Source of the DNA: Caldisericota bacterium | GTDB taxonomy: Bacteria; Caldisericota; JANLFM01 | DNA length: 56,233 nucleotides | Direction of reading: 5' to 3' | Assembly: GCA_024655865.1 (NCBI GenBank) | Contig: JANLFM010000007.1 | Location: 31,245 to 87,477 of the forward strand | Shown here: positions 24,233-32,126 of the stretch, in pieces | How positions within the stretch are numbered: position 1 is the first letter of the stretch | Layout: each line of letters opens with the position of its first letter | Notes under the pieces: model-generated | Told to the model about the DNA's origin: nothing | Databases searched by the model: none | Seen by the model: only the letters and a program-made list of their open reading frames with translations | Translations under genes and position numbers: made by a program

Positions 24233-25588
24233 ATGGGAAGAAAACAAGGATTTTTAATTATTTTTTTAATCTTTTTGTTCATTCCTCTTAATTGTTATGC
24301 TCAAAACGGCGACGTTCTTTGTACCTCAGAACATTTCATCCTAAAAGCTTTTCCGGGAAGCCCTTCCGATGCCATTCCTTCATCTAAAGAAGCCCAAGAG
24401 TTCTGCAACTTCTACGAAAGGGTAATCGAAGAGCTCAGAGGAAAATTCGGCGGAGAGCTAAAAGGCAAGATTACCGTGGTCTTTGGAGGGAAGCAGGCAC
24501 AAGGTACTGGAGGAAGGACTGTAGCAGAGGTTTATTCATCAAAGTTACCCCTTTACAATTTTGGTACCCACGAGATTTTCCACGTAGCCCTGGAGGATCT
24601 CCTGGGGCCCCCACCGCCTCTCCTTCTCACCATCCGCCCCGCTCCGCCCTTTTGGAGCCCTTTGGGCTTAGAAGAGCTCGCCTGTACCGTATTTGAGTTG
24701 CATTTTTGGGAACGTTCTCCCCAGCTTCATCTCTACGCCAGGGTTTATCAAGAACTCAATAATTGGCCCTCCTTGGAGACAATACTTTCTCAGGAAGCCA
24801 AATTCACTTTTCAGGAGATGGAGTTTCCCTTAGAGTCCTTTATCACCTATCTCTTGGAGAACTATCCGCCCTCTTGTTTTAAAGCTCTCTGGCAGTATAA
24901 AGCAGATCTCGCCCTCAGTCCCACTCTCAACCTTCAGAAGGCAATTCAGCAAGCTTACGGAAAACCATTAGCAAAATTGGAGGAAGAGTGGCGGAGCTCG
25001 TTAGAAAAAATCTCCGTAGAGAGTGATTGGTATAAAACCGTCAGTTTCCACCGGGAATCGCAGCTTCTACTGGCTACAATCTCTTCCCAGATAACAGCGC
25101 AAGCGGAACCGATCAAAATCCAGCTCGATTCTCTTACCCAGCTCAATGAAGCTCTAAAGCCTATCGCCAAGATTTGGAACTCTGCCCCTTATGGCATCTT
25201 GGTACAACCGCTCAAGGATTTCTCCACCCTGGAAGAAAACCTGGTCCGCGCTAAGGAACTGAGCAAAAAGGCAGAAAAAGCCATTCAGCTACTTCAGGTG
25301 GTTCAGCGCAACCTGGGGAGCCAGAACTGGAATGAAGCCTATGGTAATTTCTATGAATTGCGAGGAAGCCTAATTGCTCTTGGGGAGCAGTCTCTTCTTC
25401 CCTGGGTGGATAAGAATCTGGAAGAGCTCAAAGGGAAGGTACCTCCAGAACTGGTGCGCTCTCTGGAAGAGAGGGGGTTTCCCTGGTGGGGATGGGTGCT
25501 GATCGGCTGCGGCATTGCTGGAGTTTTAGGGCTGGGAGGTTGGCTCTTTTTGAGAAGGAGGCGTATCCATAAGAAGGAAAAGGGGTAA
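24233..25588 (+). CDS. Membrane-anchored gluzincin-like metallopeptidase
   Basis: A 451-aa exported protein with a signal peptide (residues 1-24, cleavage after CYA). A zinc-peptidase core carries HEIFH (113-117) and, 30 residues on, a Trp-x-x-x-x-GLEE segment (E147/E148) resembling the EGLAE third-ligand motif of peptidase MA proteins. Residues about 175-280 form a helical domain shared with the paralogue at 28158. A coiled-coil region follows, then one C-terminal membrane helix (about 420-442) with a basic tail (RRRRIHKKEKG), leaving the catalytic part outside. AGGT-rich sequence precedes the ATG. Position after the precursor gene suggests leader or core processing at the cell surface; inference. 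Confidence 0.78.
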   Translation: MGRKQGFLIIFLIFLFIPLNCYAQNGDVLCTSEHFILKAFPGSPSDAIPSSKEAQEFCNFYERVIEELRGKFGGELKGKITVVFGGKQAQGTGGRTVAEVYSSKLPLYNFGTHEIFHVALEDLLGPPPPLLLTIRPAPPFWSPLGLEELACTVFELHFWERSPQLHLYARVYQELNNWPSLETILSQEAKFTFQEMEFPLESFITYLLENYPPSCFKALWQYKADLALSPTLNLQKAIQQAYGKPLAKLEEEWRSSLEKISVESDWYKTVSFHRESQLLLATISSQITAQAEPIKIQLDSLTQLNEALKPIAKIWNSAPYGILVQPLKDFSTLEENLVRAKELSKKAEKAIQLLQVVQRNLGSQNWNEAYGNFYELRGSLIALGEQSLLPWVDKNLEELKGKVPPELVRSLEERGFPWWGWVLIGCGIAGVLGLGGWLFLRRRRIHKKEKG

Positions 25589-25913
25589 GGTGGCTTTAAT
25601 ACTGAAGGAAGGAAATACTTTTTCCCTTGCTCCTTTCACGAAGGATTTCCTTTCCAAAATTCCTTTTTCATGAAAAAGGCGATAAGTTTAATTGTTAAGG
25701 GCGGGGTGAAAAGAGACGGAGACATGAAAAAACAGTTTTTTTCTCCAAAGGAAGGAGTATAATCAACTGTAGTTCTTCGATAGTTTACTGGAGAATGCTG
25801 TTTGTTATCGACAATGTTCTCGGCCAAGCTTAAGTGGGTGTTGTGGAATTCCAATGTACGAGCCACCCTGTCCCCCAGTGCTTTCTTCAGGACGCTCTAA
25901 ATGAGAATGCTGA
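25589..25913. other. Spacer with possible promoter
   Basis: A TATAAT at 25758-25763 could be a -10 box for the permease genes, but no good -35 box is in place. Only very short frames without ribosome binding sites are present (for example 25804-25890); I do not call them genes. Confidence 0.35.
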
Positions 25914-26942
25914 ATGGGGTACTTAAAATATATCCTTAAGCGCCTATTCTTTCTCATCCCGATCTTACTTCTCATCACTCTCACCATTTTCCTTTTAGAG
26001 AGCGCCATGGGAACACCCCCAGCAAAATATCTACTTGTAGGAAACCCCAATATAACTCCAGAAAACGTTTTCCAGGAATCTTTGAGATTGGGGCTAATTG
26101 ACCAACAAGGCAAACCCCGGCCCATGTTGATTCAATATTTATACTGGCTGAAAGCACTGTTTCAAGGTGAATTTGGATGGTCTTTGCGGCATCCCAATTA
26201 TTCGGCTCTTGAATTGTTTTTAACCTTTTTACCCAACTCCCTTCTTATGATCATTCCCTCCATCTTCCTCTCCCTTATTATTTCAATTCTCGCAGGGGTT
26301 AAATCGGCATACAGGCAGAATTCCCGCTTTGATAGAATTTCTATGATCCTGTCCTCTCTCGGGCTCTCCATTCCTCCCTACTGGTTGGCCCTCCTGGCCA
26401 TCATAATTTTCTGTGTAGTCCCCTACAGGCTCTTCAACTTTCCTTTATTTCCCTCGGGAAACATTATCTCTTTCGGGAAACCATTTGCTGGTAGCTTCTG
26501 GGACCGTATCTGGCATCTCGCATTACCTGTTTTGGTCCTGAGTGTAACTTTTGTGGCCACCTGGACCCGCTACATGCGCTCATCTTTTCTGGAAGTGATC
26601 CGCTCCGATTTTATCCGCACAGCCTTGGCCAAGGGGGTCTCAGAGAGGGGAATAATCTGGAAGCATGCCCTGCGCAATGCTCTCATCCCTCTTGTCACCA
26701 CTGTAGCCGTCTCTATCCCCTGGGTCTTCACCTGGGCAATCGTGGTGGAGACTGTTTTTTCCTACCCGGGTTTATGCCGGCTCTTTTATGAATCCTTTTT
26801 CTACCCTACCGACGTTTCCGTCCTCCAACTGGTGGTTTTCTTCTTTTTGGGGCTTACCGTGTTCTGCAATCTCCTTGCGGACACCTTCTATTGGTGGCTG
26901 GACCCCCGTATAAGAGAGCAAAGAGCTACAGGAGGAAAATAG
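25914..26942 (+). CDS. DppB-like ABC transporter permease
   Basis: A 342-aa permease of the peptide/nickel family. It opens YLKYILKRLFFLIPILLLIT, the typical DppB start. It has six membrane helices and the EAA loop region FIRTALAKGVSERGIIWKHALRNALIPL. It pairs with the DppC-like gene 1 base downstream. No binding protein or ATPase genes are adjacent, so these must come from elsewhere or the pair works with other subunits. Its place behind a peptide-maturation operon suggests transport of the peptide or its fragments. The start at 25914 has only a weak ribosome binding site. Confidence 0.9.
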   Translation: MGYLKYILKRLFFLIPILLLITLTIFLLESAMGTPPAKYLLVGNPNITPENVFQESLRLGLIDQQGKPRPMLIQYLYWLKALFQGEFGWSLRHPNYSALELFLTFLPNSLLMIIPSIFLSLIISILAGVKSAYRQNSRFDRISMILSSLGLSIPPYWLALLAIIIFCVVPYRLFNFPLFPSGNIISFGKPFAGSFWDRIWHLALPVLVLSVTFVATWTRYMRSSFLEVIRSDFIRTALAKGVSERGIIWKHALRNALIPLVTTVAVSIPWVFTWAIVVETVFSYPGLCRLFYESFFYPTDVSVLQLVVFFFLGLTVFCNLLADTFYWWLDPRIREQRATGGK

Positions 26943-26943
26943 C

Positions 26944-27873
26944 ATGCCTTCCCACCTTCTCTGGTCGATTTTCTGGAGGCGCTTTCGCAGGAGCAGACTA
27001 GCCCTTTTGGGCTTAGCCTGTTTACTGTTTTTAGCTTTAGCCTTTTTCCTCGGAGAACCGCTATACTGCTGGATCACGGGTTGCGATCCTTATACTATCA
27101 ATGTTTTGAATCGCTACGCCTTCCCTTCCTCCCAGCACTGGTTAGGAACAGATGATCAAGGGCGGGATTTATTGGCTCGCCTTCTTTTAGGAGGACGGCT
27201 CTCGGTAGAAGTAGCCTTTGCCTCTGCTTTCTTCTCCACCCTCTTTGGGACTTTCGTGGGACTTATCTCGGGCTTTTATGGAGGAGGGTGGGATTATCTT
27301 CTGATGCGCTTTGTGGATTATATGCTTTCCATTCCCTGGCTTATTATCTACATGGTGTTTGGATGGCTTCTCTTCCGCATTATTGGCTGGGGCTTATGGC
27401 CGTTGATTTTAGTTTTCTCCCTCTTCGGCTGGATGAACATCGCCCGTCTGGTAAGGGGGGAGGTGCTTTTGCTCAGGAACTCGGAATATGTAGAAGCAGC
27501 GCGATCGGTGGGGGCCACCACCTGGGGAATCATGTTCCACCACCTCCTCCTCAATTCTGTCCACATTATTTGGCCCTCTTTCGCCACCCTTATTTCCCAG
27601 AACCTCCTGGCGGAAGCTACTCTAAGCTGGATGGGGATGGGGATCCAGGAGCCTCAGCCCTCTTTGGGAAATATCATGATGAGGGAGGTCAACCCTCTCT
27701 TCGCACCTGGATATGGGCCCTTCCAATTTTTCTACCCCGGGATAACTCTGATCCTTTTAATTCTCTCCGTAAGCTGGTTGGGAGATGGCCTGCGTGACGC
27801 TTTTGATCCCAGGATGGTCTTCGCGACAACTTCCGCTAAAAACCGGGATAGTTTTACATTAAGTTCGTCTTAA
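26944..27873 (+). CDS. DppC-like ABC transporter permease
   Basis: A 309-aa partner of the preceding permease. After the first helix comes the family segment HWLGTDDQGRDLLARLLLGGRLS. The EAA loop is EYVEAARSVGATTWGIMFHHLLLNS, and the end is GDGLRDAFDPRM. AGGAGG lies before the ATG, and only one base separates it from dppB, so the two are translated together. The ATP-binding subunits are not in this window. Confidence 0.9.
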   Translation: MPSHLLWSIFWRRFRRSRLALLGLACLLFLALAFFLGEPLYCWITGCDPYTINVLNRYAFPSSQHWLGTDDQGRDLLARLLLGGRLSVEVAFASAFFSTLFGTFVGLISGFYGGGWDYLLMRFVDYMLSIPWLIIYMVFGWLLFRIIGWGLWPLILVFSLFGWMNIARLVRGEVLLLRNSEYVEAARSVGATTWGIMFHHLLLNSVHIIWPSFATLISQNLLAEATLSWMGMGIQEPQPSLGNIMMREVNPLFAPGYGPFQFFYPGITLILLILSVSWLGDGLRDAFDPRMVFATTSAKNRDSFTLSSS

Positions 27874-28028
27874 TCAAAACGAAAATTTCAAAAATACTAG
27901 TTGCCCAGGAGTATGGGAACCTTAAACTACAAAGAGGGTAACGAGTGCCTACGATGGAGGCAGGTCAAGAAATGTTTTCTAGAGCGTCGGCTATCACAAT
28001 AAGCCCAACTTCGATAGGTCAACTGCCT

Positions 28029-28050
28029 AAAAACCAGCCTGTCCCTTTTT
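28029..28050 (+). repeat. 22-bp direct repeat, right copy
   Basis: Exact copy of 20770-20791, about 155 bases after the DppC-like gene. It marks the right edge of the RiPP-like cassette. Confidence 0.8.
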
Positions 28051-28123
28051 TACAATACTAAATCAGTGGCGGTGGTGTCTGTTGCGAATTCAAAATTGTG
28101 TCTGAGTAAAATAGCCGCAGATT

Positions 28124-28132
28124 TGTTATAAT
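28124..28132 (+). promoter_or_regulatory. Extended -10 promoter element
   Basis: TG-T-TATAAT (28124-28132), an extended -10 without an obvious -35 box, about 25 bases before the ATG at 28158. Confidence 0.5.
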
Positions 28133-28157
28133 TAGCAATAGGGGCAAAAGGCTAATC

Positions 28158-29082
28158 ATGGCTGGATGTTGTTTTATTAGGAAGGGAGCTGGGGTTTTAG
28201 CGGGGATCCTGATTAACTTTCTGCTTGTTCTTTTCCTCGGATTAGGTTCCTTACCGGCTGTAGGTGCGGAATGGTCAGTATATCGCTCAGGGGATGAAGA
28301 ATCCTCCCAAAGGTTCCGTTTACAACTTCTACGCTGAAGGAGTTTTTCTCTTTAATTTCCCAGAGTCAGCTTTGTTTCAACAAATTATTGGCCCAGGTAG
28401 CGAAATGATAGGGTCATCGTATTTTACGGTCCTCAGGCAACGTCATCGGGGCCAGGATCCCCACACCGGTGCGCTCTTATACCTGAAATTGCAGCCATTG
28501 CAATTACCCTCCCTTGAAGAAATCCTCGTTAACCCGAATGATTTTCGGGCGAATGATCTTTTTTGCTCTTTCATTGCCTGGCTCGAGGAGAGATCTGGGC
28601 CTGATAAGTTGCTAAAGCTCCACTCGCTCCTCAAGGACGATCAGCCTTCCAGTTTAAACGAAGAACTTCTGGAAATTTATGGCCAAGATCTAAAGGCAAT
28701 GTCTTCGGCCTGGATGGATTTTTTGAAGGAAACCCTCCAAAACCACCCGCTCACTTTAGACGCAGAGCTTTACCGAGGCCTGAATCAGGGGTTAAAGGAA
28801 ATAACACAATCCACAGATTTAGCCAGGGAAAACCAGGATTTTCAGGAAAATTTCTTTAAGCTGGCTAATTTATCGAGTTATTATCTTGCCCGCTTAGATT
28901 TGCAAAAGGCGCAATTCTACTATCAGAAGCTCCAACAGCTCCTGGAGGAGAAAAAGGCCGAGGAGGAAAGGGAAGCGAGAAGTTGGGTTTATTCCTTGAT
29001 TGGCATCGGAGTTATTTTGATCTTAACGTTTATTGCTTTGGTGGGTATCAATTTTTACAGGCGCAGGAAAAGTACAAGGTAA
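28158..29082 (+). pseudogene. Frameshifted paralogue of the membrane-anchored peptidase, lacking HExxH
   Basis: The frame from ATG 28158 encodes a signal peptide (MAGCCFIRKGAGVLAG... to AVGAEWSV) and ends at a stop near 28336. The rest continues in another frame, open from 28264 to 29082 (272 aa). The long part matches the C-terminal half of the protein at 24233: SLEEILVNPNDF versus SLETILSQEAKF, then the same helical domain (ELLEIYGQDLKAMSSAW versus QAYGKPLAKLEEEW), a coiled coil, a membrane helix and a basic tail. The zinc motif is absent, so even if repaired it would be a non-catalytic relative. One lost or gained base between 28270 and 28330 explains the break. Confidence 0.65.
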
Positions 29083-29195
29083 CTTGATTCAATCCTCCAT
29101 CCTGAGCAATGAAATTGACCTGACCTGGGAAAAGACCACTGGATAGAGCAGAGGAGAACATAGATGGTATAAAGCACAATGGTTAAGGAGGTATT

Positions 29196-29708
29196 TTAAG
29201 GGATTGTTATTTCCATGGTGGGGGTTTGCACTGTGGTCTCAATCGCTCTCTCCAGGTCGGGTCTACTCAAGATCAGCAAAAGAGAGGCAACCAGTTCGTA
29301 TTCTCCGCTTTTCACAGGAACGCTCTCCTTTACAGAAAACTGGGGATCAGCTTTATATATTGGCCTATGGCTCATGTTGGACTCCCAGACCAGGGAACCC
29401 GAGGCATAGAGAGCAAGATAAAAGGGATCTGGGCTCAGAGTAAAGAGATATTCCTCTGGCTTCTGCCCTCCCAGACGATGGGTGAGAAGAAGCTCGATTT
29501 TTTCCTCCTTAAAATCGTAGCCCAGGGCTTTCATCTGCAAATCGACCCAGATACCCGAATTCCTGATTATTAGGTGATCTGATTCTCTCTCCCAGTCCAA
29601 GGATTTAATAGAAGTAGAAACCACTGGAGGAGAAAACCTCACAGCTCTTTGACAGCCAAAGAGCGTAAGGGAAATTAGAAGAAGGCAAAAAATTAAGCTC
29701 TTCGCCAT
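29196..29708 (-). CDS. Putative lipoprotein of unknown function
   Basis: A 170-aa exported protein. Starting at ATG 29708 it has a signal peptide ending in a lipobox (SLTLFGC, Cys18). The rest is strand-rich with no motif I recognise (for example WERESDHLIIRNSGIWVDLQ, GEYELVASLLLILSRPDLER). The pattern of a charged secretory domain repeating EYLFTLSPDPFYLALYASGS suggests a small beta fold. Its start overlaps the end of the broken gene upstream by 16 bases, so the two were one operon. The longer frame to 29810 lies within the upstream gene and is not used. Confidence 0.6.
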   Translation of the reverse strand: MAKSLIFCLLLISLTLFGCQRAVRFSPPVVSTSIKSLDWERESDHLIIRNSGIWVDLQMKALGYDFKEEKIELLLTHRLGGQKPEEYLFTLSPDPFYLALYASGSLVWESNMSHRPIYKADPQFSVKESVPVKSGEYELVASLLLILSRPDLERAIETTVQTPTMEITIP

Positions 29709-30537
29709 TGCCAATAATACTGGTAATAATAGAGGTAGGGAACGCGCTGGAAGAAAGGCGGTTGATCTGGTCGGATTATGGAGGTATACCTTGTGTCCCA
29801 CTGATTCCATGAACTGCCATCCCAGATTTTCTGGTCAACATTTCTACCATAGGGAAGCAAACCACTGTAGGGAGCACCTGAATACATTACCTCTGCCATT
29901 GATTCCGATGCTCCAGAAGAAAACGGCAACATTCCCCACCAGAGTGGGCGCCAGGCACCATTCCAGTAGATATCGGCATACCAAGTTGAGAAAATGCGAT
30001 AGACTCGAAAAGCATAAGAAGACCCTGGGCTCAACGTCGTACCAGTGTAGACCATGATAACCTCGCCATTTCTTCGTATATTAGCAAAACCCCATGGCCC
30101 CCGGGTCTTTCTGTCACGTTAGGGCCATTTTTAATCCATCCAGCCTGGATAAATCCTGGTCCTCCAGCTGCCGTGAAAACGGAAGCGTTTACATTGTCAG
30201 AATATTTGACCTGGGGATTAGTGCAGTCTATGAGAGCATAGGTTCCTGAATAGTTGCCTTGGGTAAAAACTGTAAGTTGATATAGACCAAGGGAAGCTGC
30301 ATTTGGTCCCATCCCATTGGCCTCTGTGACGGCTTTCCCAATCTTGGAATTGATAATAATAACAAGCTCCATTCCCTTAGGCCGGGACTGAGGGTGTCCC
30401 ATACATATCCTCGTAGGGGCTTATCGCGGGAATTTGCAAAGACATTCTTTCTCTTCTAAACGGTCCGCCTGGACTGGGGTTAAACCGAGAGAAACAAAAG
30501 CCATGAGCAAAAATCCAATAACTACTAATTTCTTCAT
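29693..30537 (-). pseudogene. Secreted protein gene broken by several frameshifts
   Basis: The original start is ATG 30537 with AGGAGGTGA upstream and a clear signal peptide (MKKLVVIGFLLMAFVSLGLT). The frame stops at a TAA after 38 codons, while a natural sequence (SLQIPAISPYEDMYGTPSVP) continues in a second frame. GMELVIIINSKIGKAVTEAN resumes in the first frame. Near 30094 a run of five G's breaks the frame again: adding one G joins TERPGG to PWGFANIRRNGEVIM. The Trp/Tyr-rich C-terminus (WYADIYWNGAWRPLWWG) looks like a beta-sheet secreted domain. Family unknown. Confidence 0.6.
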
Positions 30538-30849
30538 TTTTCACCTCCTAAATTTTTTGCCAGCTTTGCCGGTCTTCCTTTAAAAGCCTCCCATTTTTCC
30601 TTTTATATTCAAAGACGGAGGAAAGAGAAAAAATGAGCGTCAAAATCAGAGGGTAAATGAAAGAACTTTCCCTTTCCTACACTTTAAAAAGGGAAGCTAT
30701 TAGGTTTTCCCGTGGATATCAGAAAAATGCAAACAGAAAATCATTTTGGGCTTCCCGCTTGCCTATGGGAATGGGGGGCGAGAAATCGGGATTTTGTGCC
30801 GTGTCCTTTAAGATGCCCTTTCGTCTTTCTTCACATGAAAGTAGGTCAT
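30538..30849. other. Intergenic region without a gene
   Basis: A-rich and T-rich spacer between the broken secreted-protein gene and the exosortase locus. No convincing promoter, terminator or reading frame was found. Confidence 0.35.
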
Positions 30850-31440
30850 TTAATTTTTTCTTTTGCTTTTCTTTTTTCTTCTGAAGGGTTTTAAGGAGGG
30901 ATATTCATAAACCCGACTCCCCTCACCGGGCTTTTGAACAGTAGAAAAAGTGCTTAAAGCAGTCGGCCTCCACCAGGATTGCACCTCGGACCAGCAGAAT
31001 ATCAGCCATAAGAGGAGGGGAAATAGAATCTTTCCCAACTGGATGAGGAAGTAAAGCAGCGGTTCCGCAACCGCAATCTGGGCGTCCGTGGCGCCCACTT
31101 TAGTTAACCAGTACCCCAGGAAGCGGTCAGCTACCCTAAGAAAGTAGAGCACTACGAGGCCCAAAAGGATCTGCCATAGCCGCTTCTTCCAATGAGGTTT
31201 CCAACCTGGGGTTGCGGCCATCAAAGCCAGGAAGGGGACAATGTTCGTGAAGGCGCTTTCCCATAGATTTCCTAAAGCAGGAGAAAGGTTAAAGCTGATC
31301 TTAACCCCCAGAAACCAAGGGAAAAGCCAGGTCAGGGGCCAGAGAGTTGCAACCGTGTAGTAAGGTCCTAAAGGAATCCAGAGGAGGAAAAGGGCGGTCA
31401 AGGCCAGGACGAAACGCAGCAAAAAGGCCCAGACCCTCAT
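30850..31440 (-). CDS. Exosortase H-associated membrane protein (candidate)
   Basis: A 196-aa protein with about five membrane helices (for example FVLALTALFLLWIPLG, LWQILLGLVVLYFL, KILFPLLLWLIFCW) and a basic C-terminal tail (FRRKKKSKRKN). Its ATG overlaps the exosortase stop (ATGA), so it is translated with it. Small membrane partners of this kind accompany exosortase H. Its function is unknown; the fixed pairing suggests assembly or substrate handling. The assignment rests on size, topology and context. Confidence 0.65.
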   Translation of the reverse strand: MRVWAFLLRFVLALTALFLLWIPLGPYYTVATLWPLTWLFPWFLGVKISFNLSPALGNLWESAFTNIVPFLALMAATPGWKPHWKKRLWQILLGLVVLYFLRVADRFLGYWLTKVGATDAQIAVAEPLLYFLIQLGKILFPLLLWLIFCWSEVQSWWRPTALSTFSTVQKPGEGSRVYEYPSLKPFRRKKKSKRKN

Positions 31441-32045
31441 TTCTCTCTCTTTTCACGGGATGTCTTTGCCTGCTTTTGAGAAGAAGCAGGGCTGGTAAAT
31501 ACTTTAGGAACGGGCCGACGGATCCAGGAAAGCCAGATTAGAAAGAGGCTGACTACAAAGAGAATCAAGGTCAGTTGCCACAGATAGAGGTGCACCCACT
31601 CCATGAGCTGAGGATCGCGCATCCCGATTAAAGCCAAAATAAGAAGGCGAATCAAATTCAGGATGAAAAGAATGGCTATCCCTGTCCCGACCCCAACCAG
31701 CTTTTTCCACCAGATTCCGGGGTAAGCAAGAAGAATAGAACTGAAGATGATTATCTCGTAGAGGCCGGTGCACTCGGGAATGATCTCAATGGCCACCCCG
31801 GAAGAGGAGTAGGTAATTCCGGTTACCTGTACGGAAAAACCGAAAAGGCTGAGAAACCGAGCGGAGACAAGAGCTGTCCACTCCTGCAGGTGCTCTACCC
31901 CGCTCTTCCAGAAATAAAAAAGAGCGAAGAAGCCTACCGCTAAAACTACAAAGAGGAGAAGAAAACGTGTCAGATTTTTTCGTGAGGTTTGTTCAGTTTG
32001 ATTTCCCTTTATTGTCTTCGCCTTTTTCCTTTTATCCTGCCCCAC
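31437..32045 (-). CDS. Exosortase (XrtH-like)
   Basis: A membrane cysteine protease-transpeptidase of the exosortase/archaeosortase family (202 aa). It carries the invariant residues in family order: Cys in PECTGLYE (C92), Arg in NLIRL (R133) and His in WVHLYLW (H152), among about six membrane helices. The N-terminus is basic. The GTG at 32045 is preceded by AAAGGG at good distance; the frame opens further to 32066. It sits directly between a protein with an IPTLxxWG-like C-terminal signal and a partner membrane protein, so it likely processes that one substrate. Confidence 0.82.
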   Translation of the reverse strand: MGQDKRKKAKTIKGNQTEQTSRKNLTRFLLLFVVLAVGFFALFYFWKSGVEHLQEWTALVSARFLSLFGFSVQVTGITYSSSGVAIEIIPECTGLYEIIIFSSILLAYPGIWWKKLVGVGTGIAILFILNLIRLLILALIGMRDPQLMEWVHLYLWQLTLILFVVSLFLIWLSWIRRPVPKVFTSPASSQKQAKTSREKREK

Positions 32046-32083
32046 GGTTTCGCCCTTTCTACGCAAAAATCCGTACGGAGCAC

Positions 32084-32089
32084 ATTATA
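32084..32089 (-). promoter_or_regulatory. Possible -10 box before the exosortase
   Basis: TATAAT on the minus strand about 40 bases before the GTG start. No good -35 box; the exosortase may have its own transcript as well as read-through from the surface protein gene. Confidence 0.35.
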
Positions 32090-32126
32090 CAGGAAGGAAA
32101 ACGGGAGGAAAATGAAGACTCCGGGC

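Noticed and set aside
25804-25890. Very short frame (28 codons) before the DppB-like gene as a second precursor peptide
   Set aside because: No ribosome binding site, no cysteines, and it is not next to the maturase.
29204-29573. Plus-strand frames around 29.2-29.6 kb
   Set aside because: They are antisense to the lipoprotein gene with signal peptide and lipobox, and lack ribosome sites.
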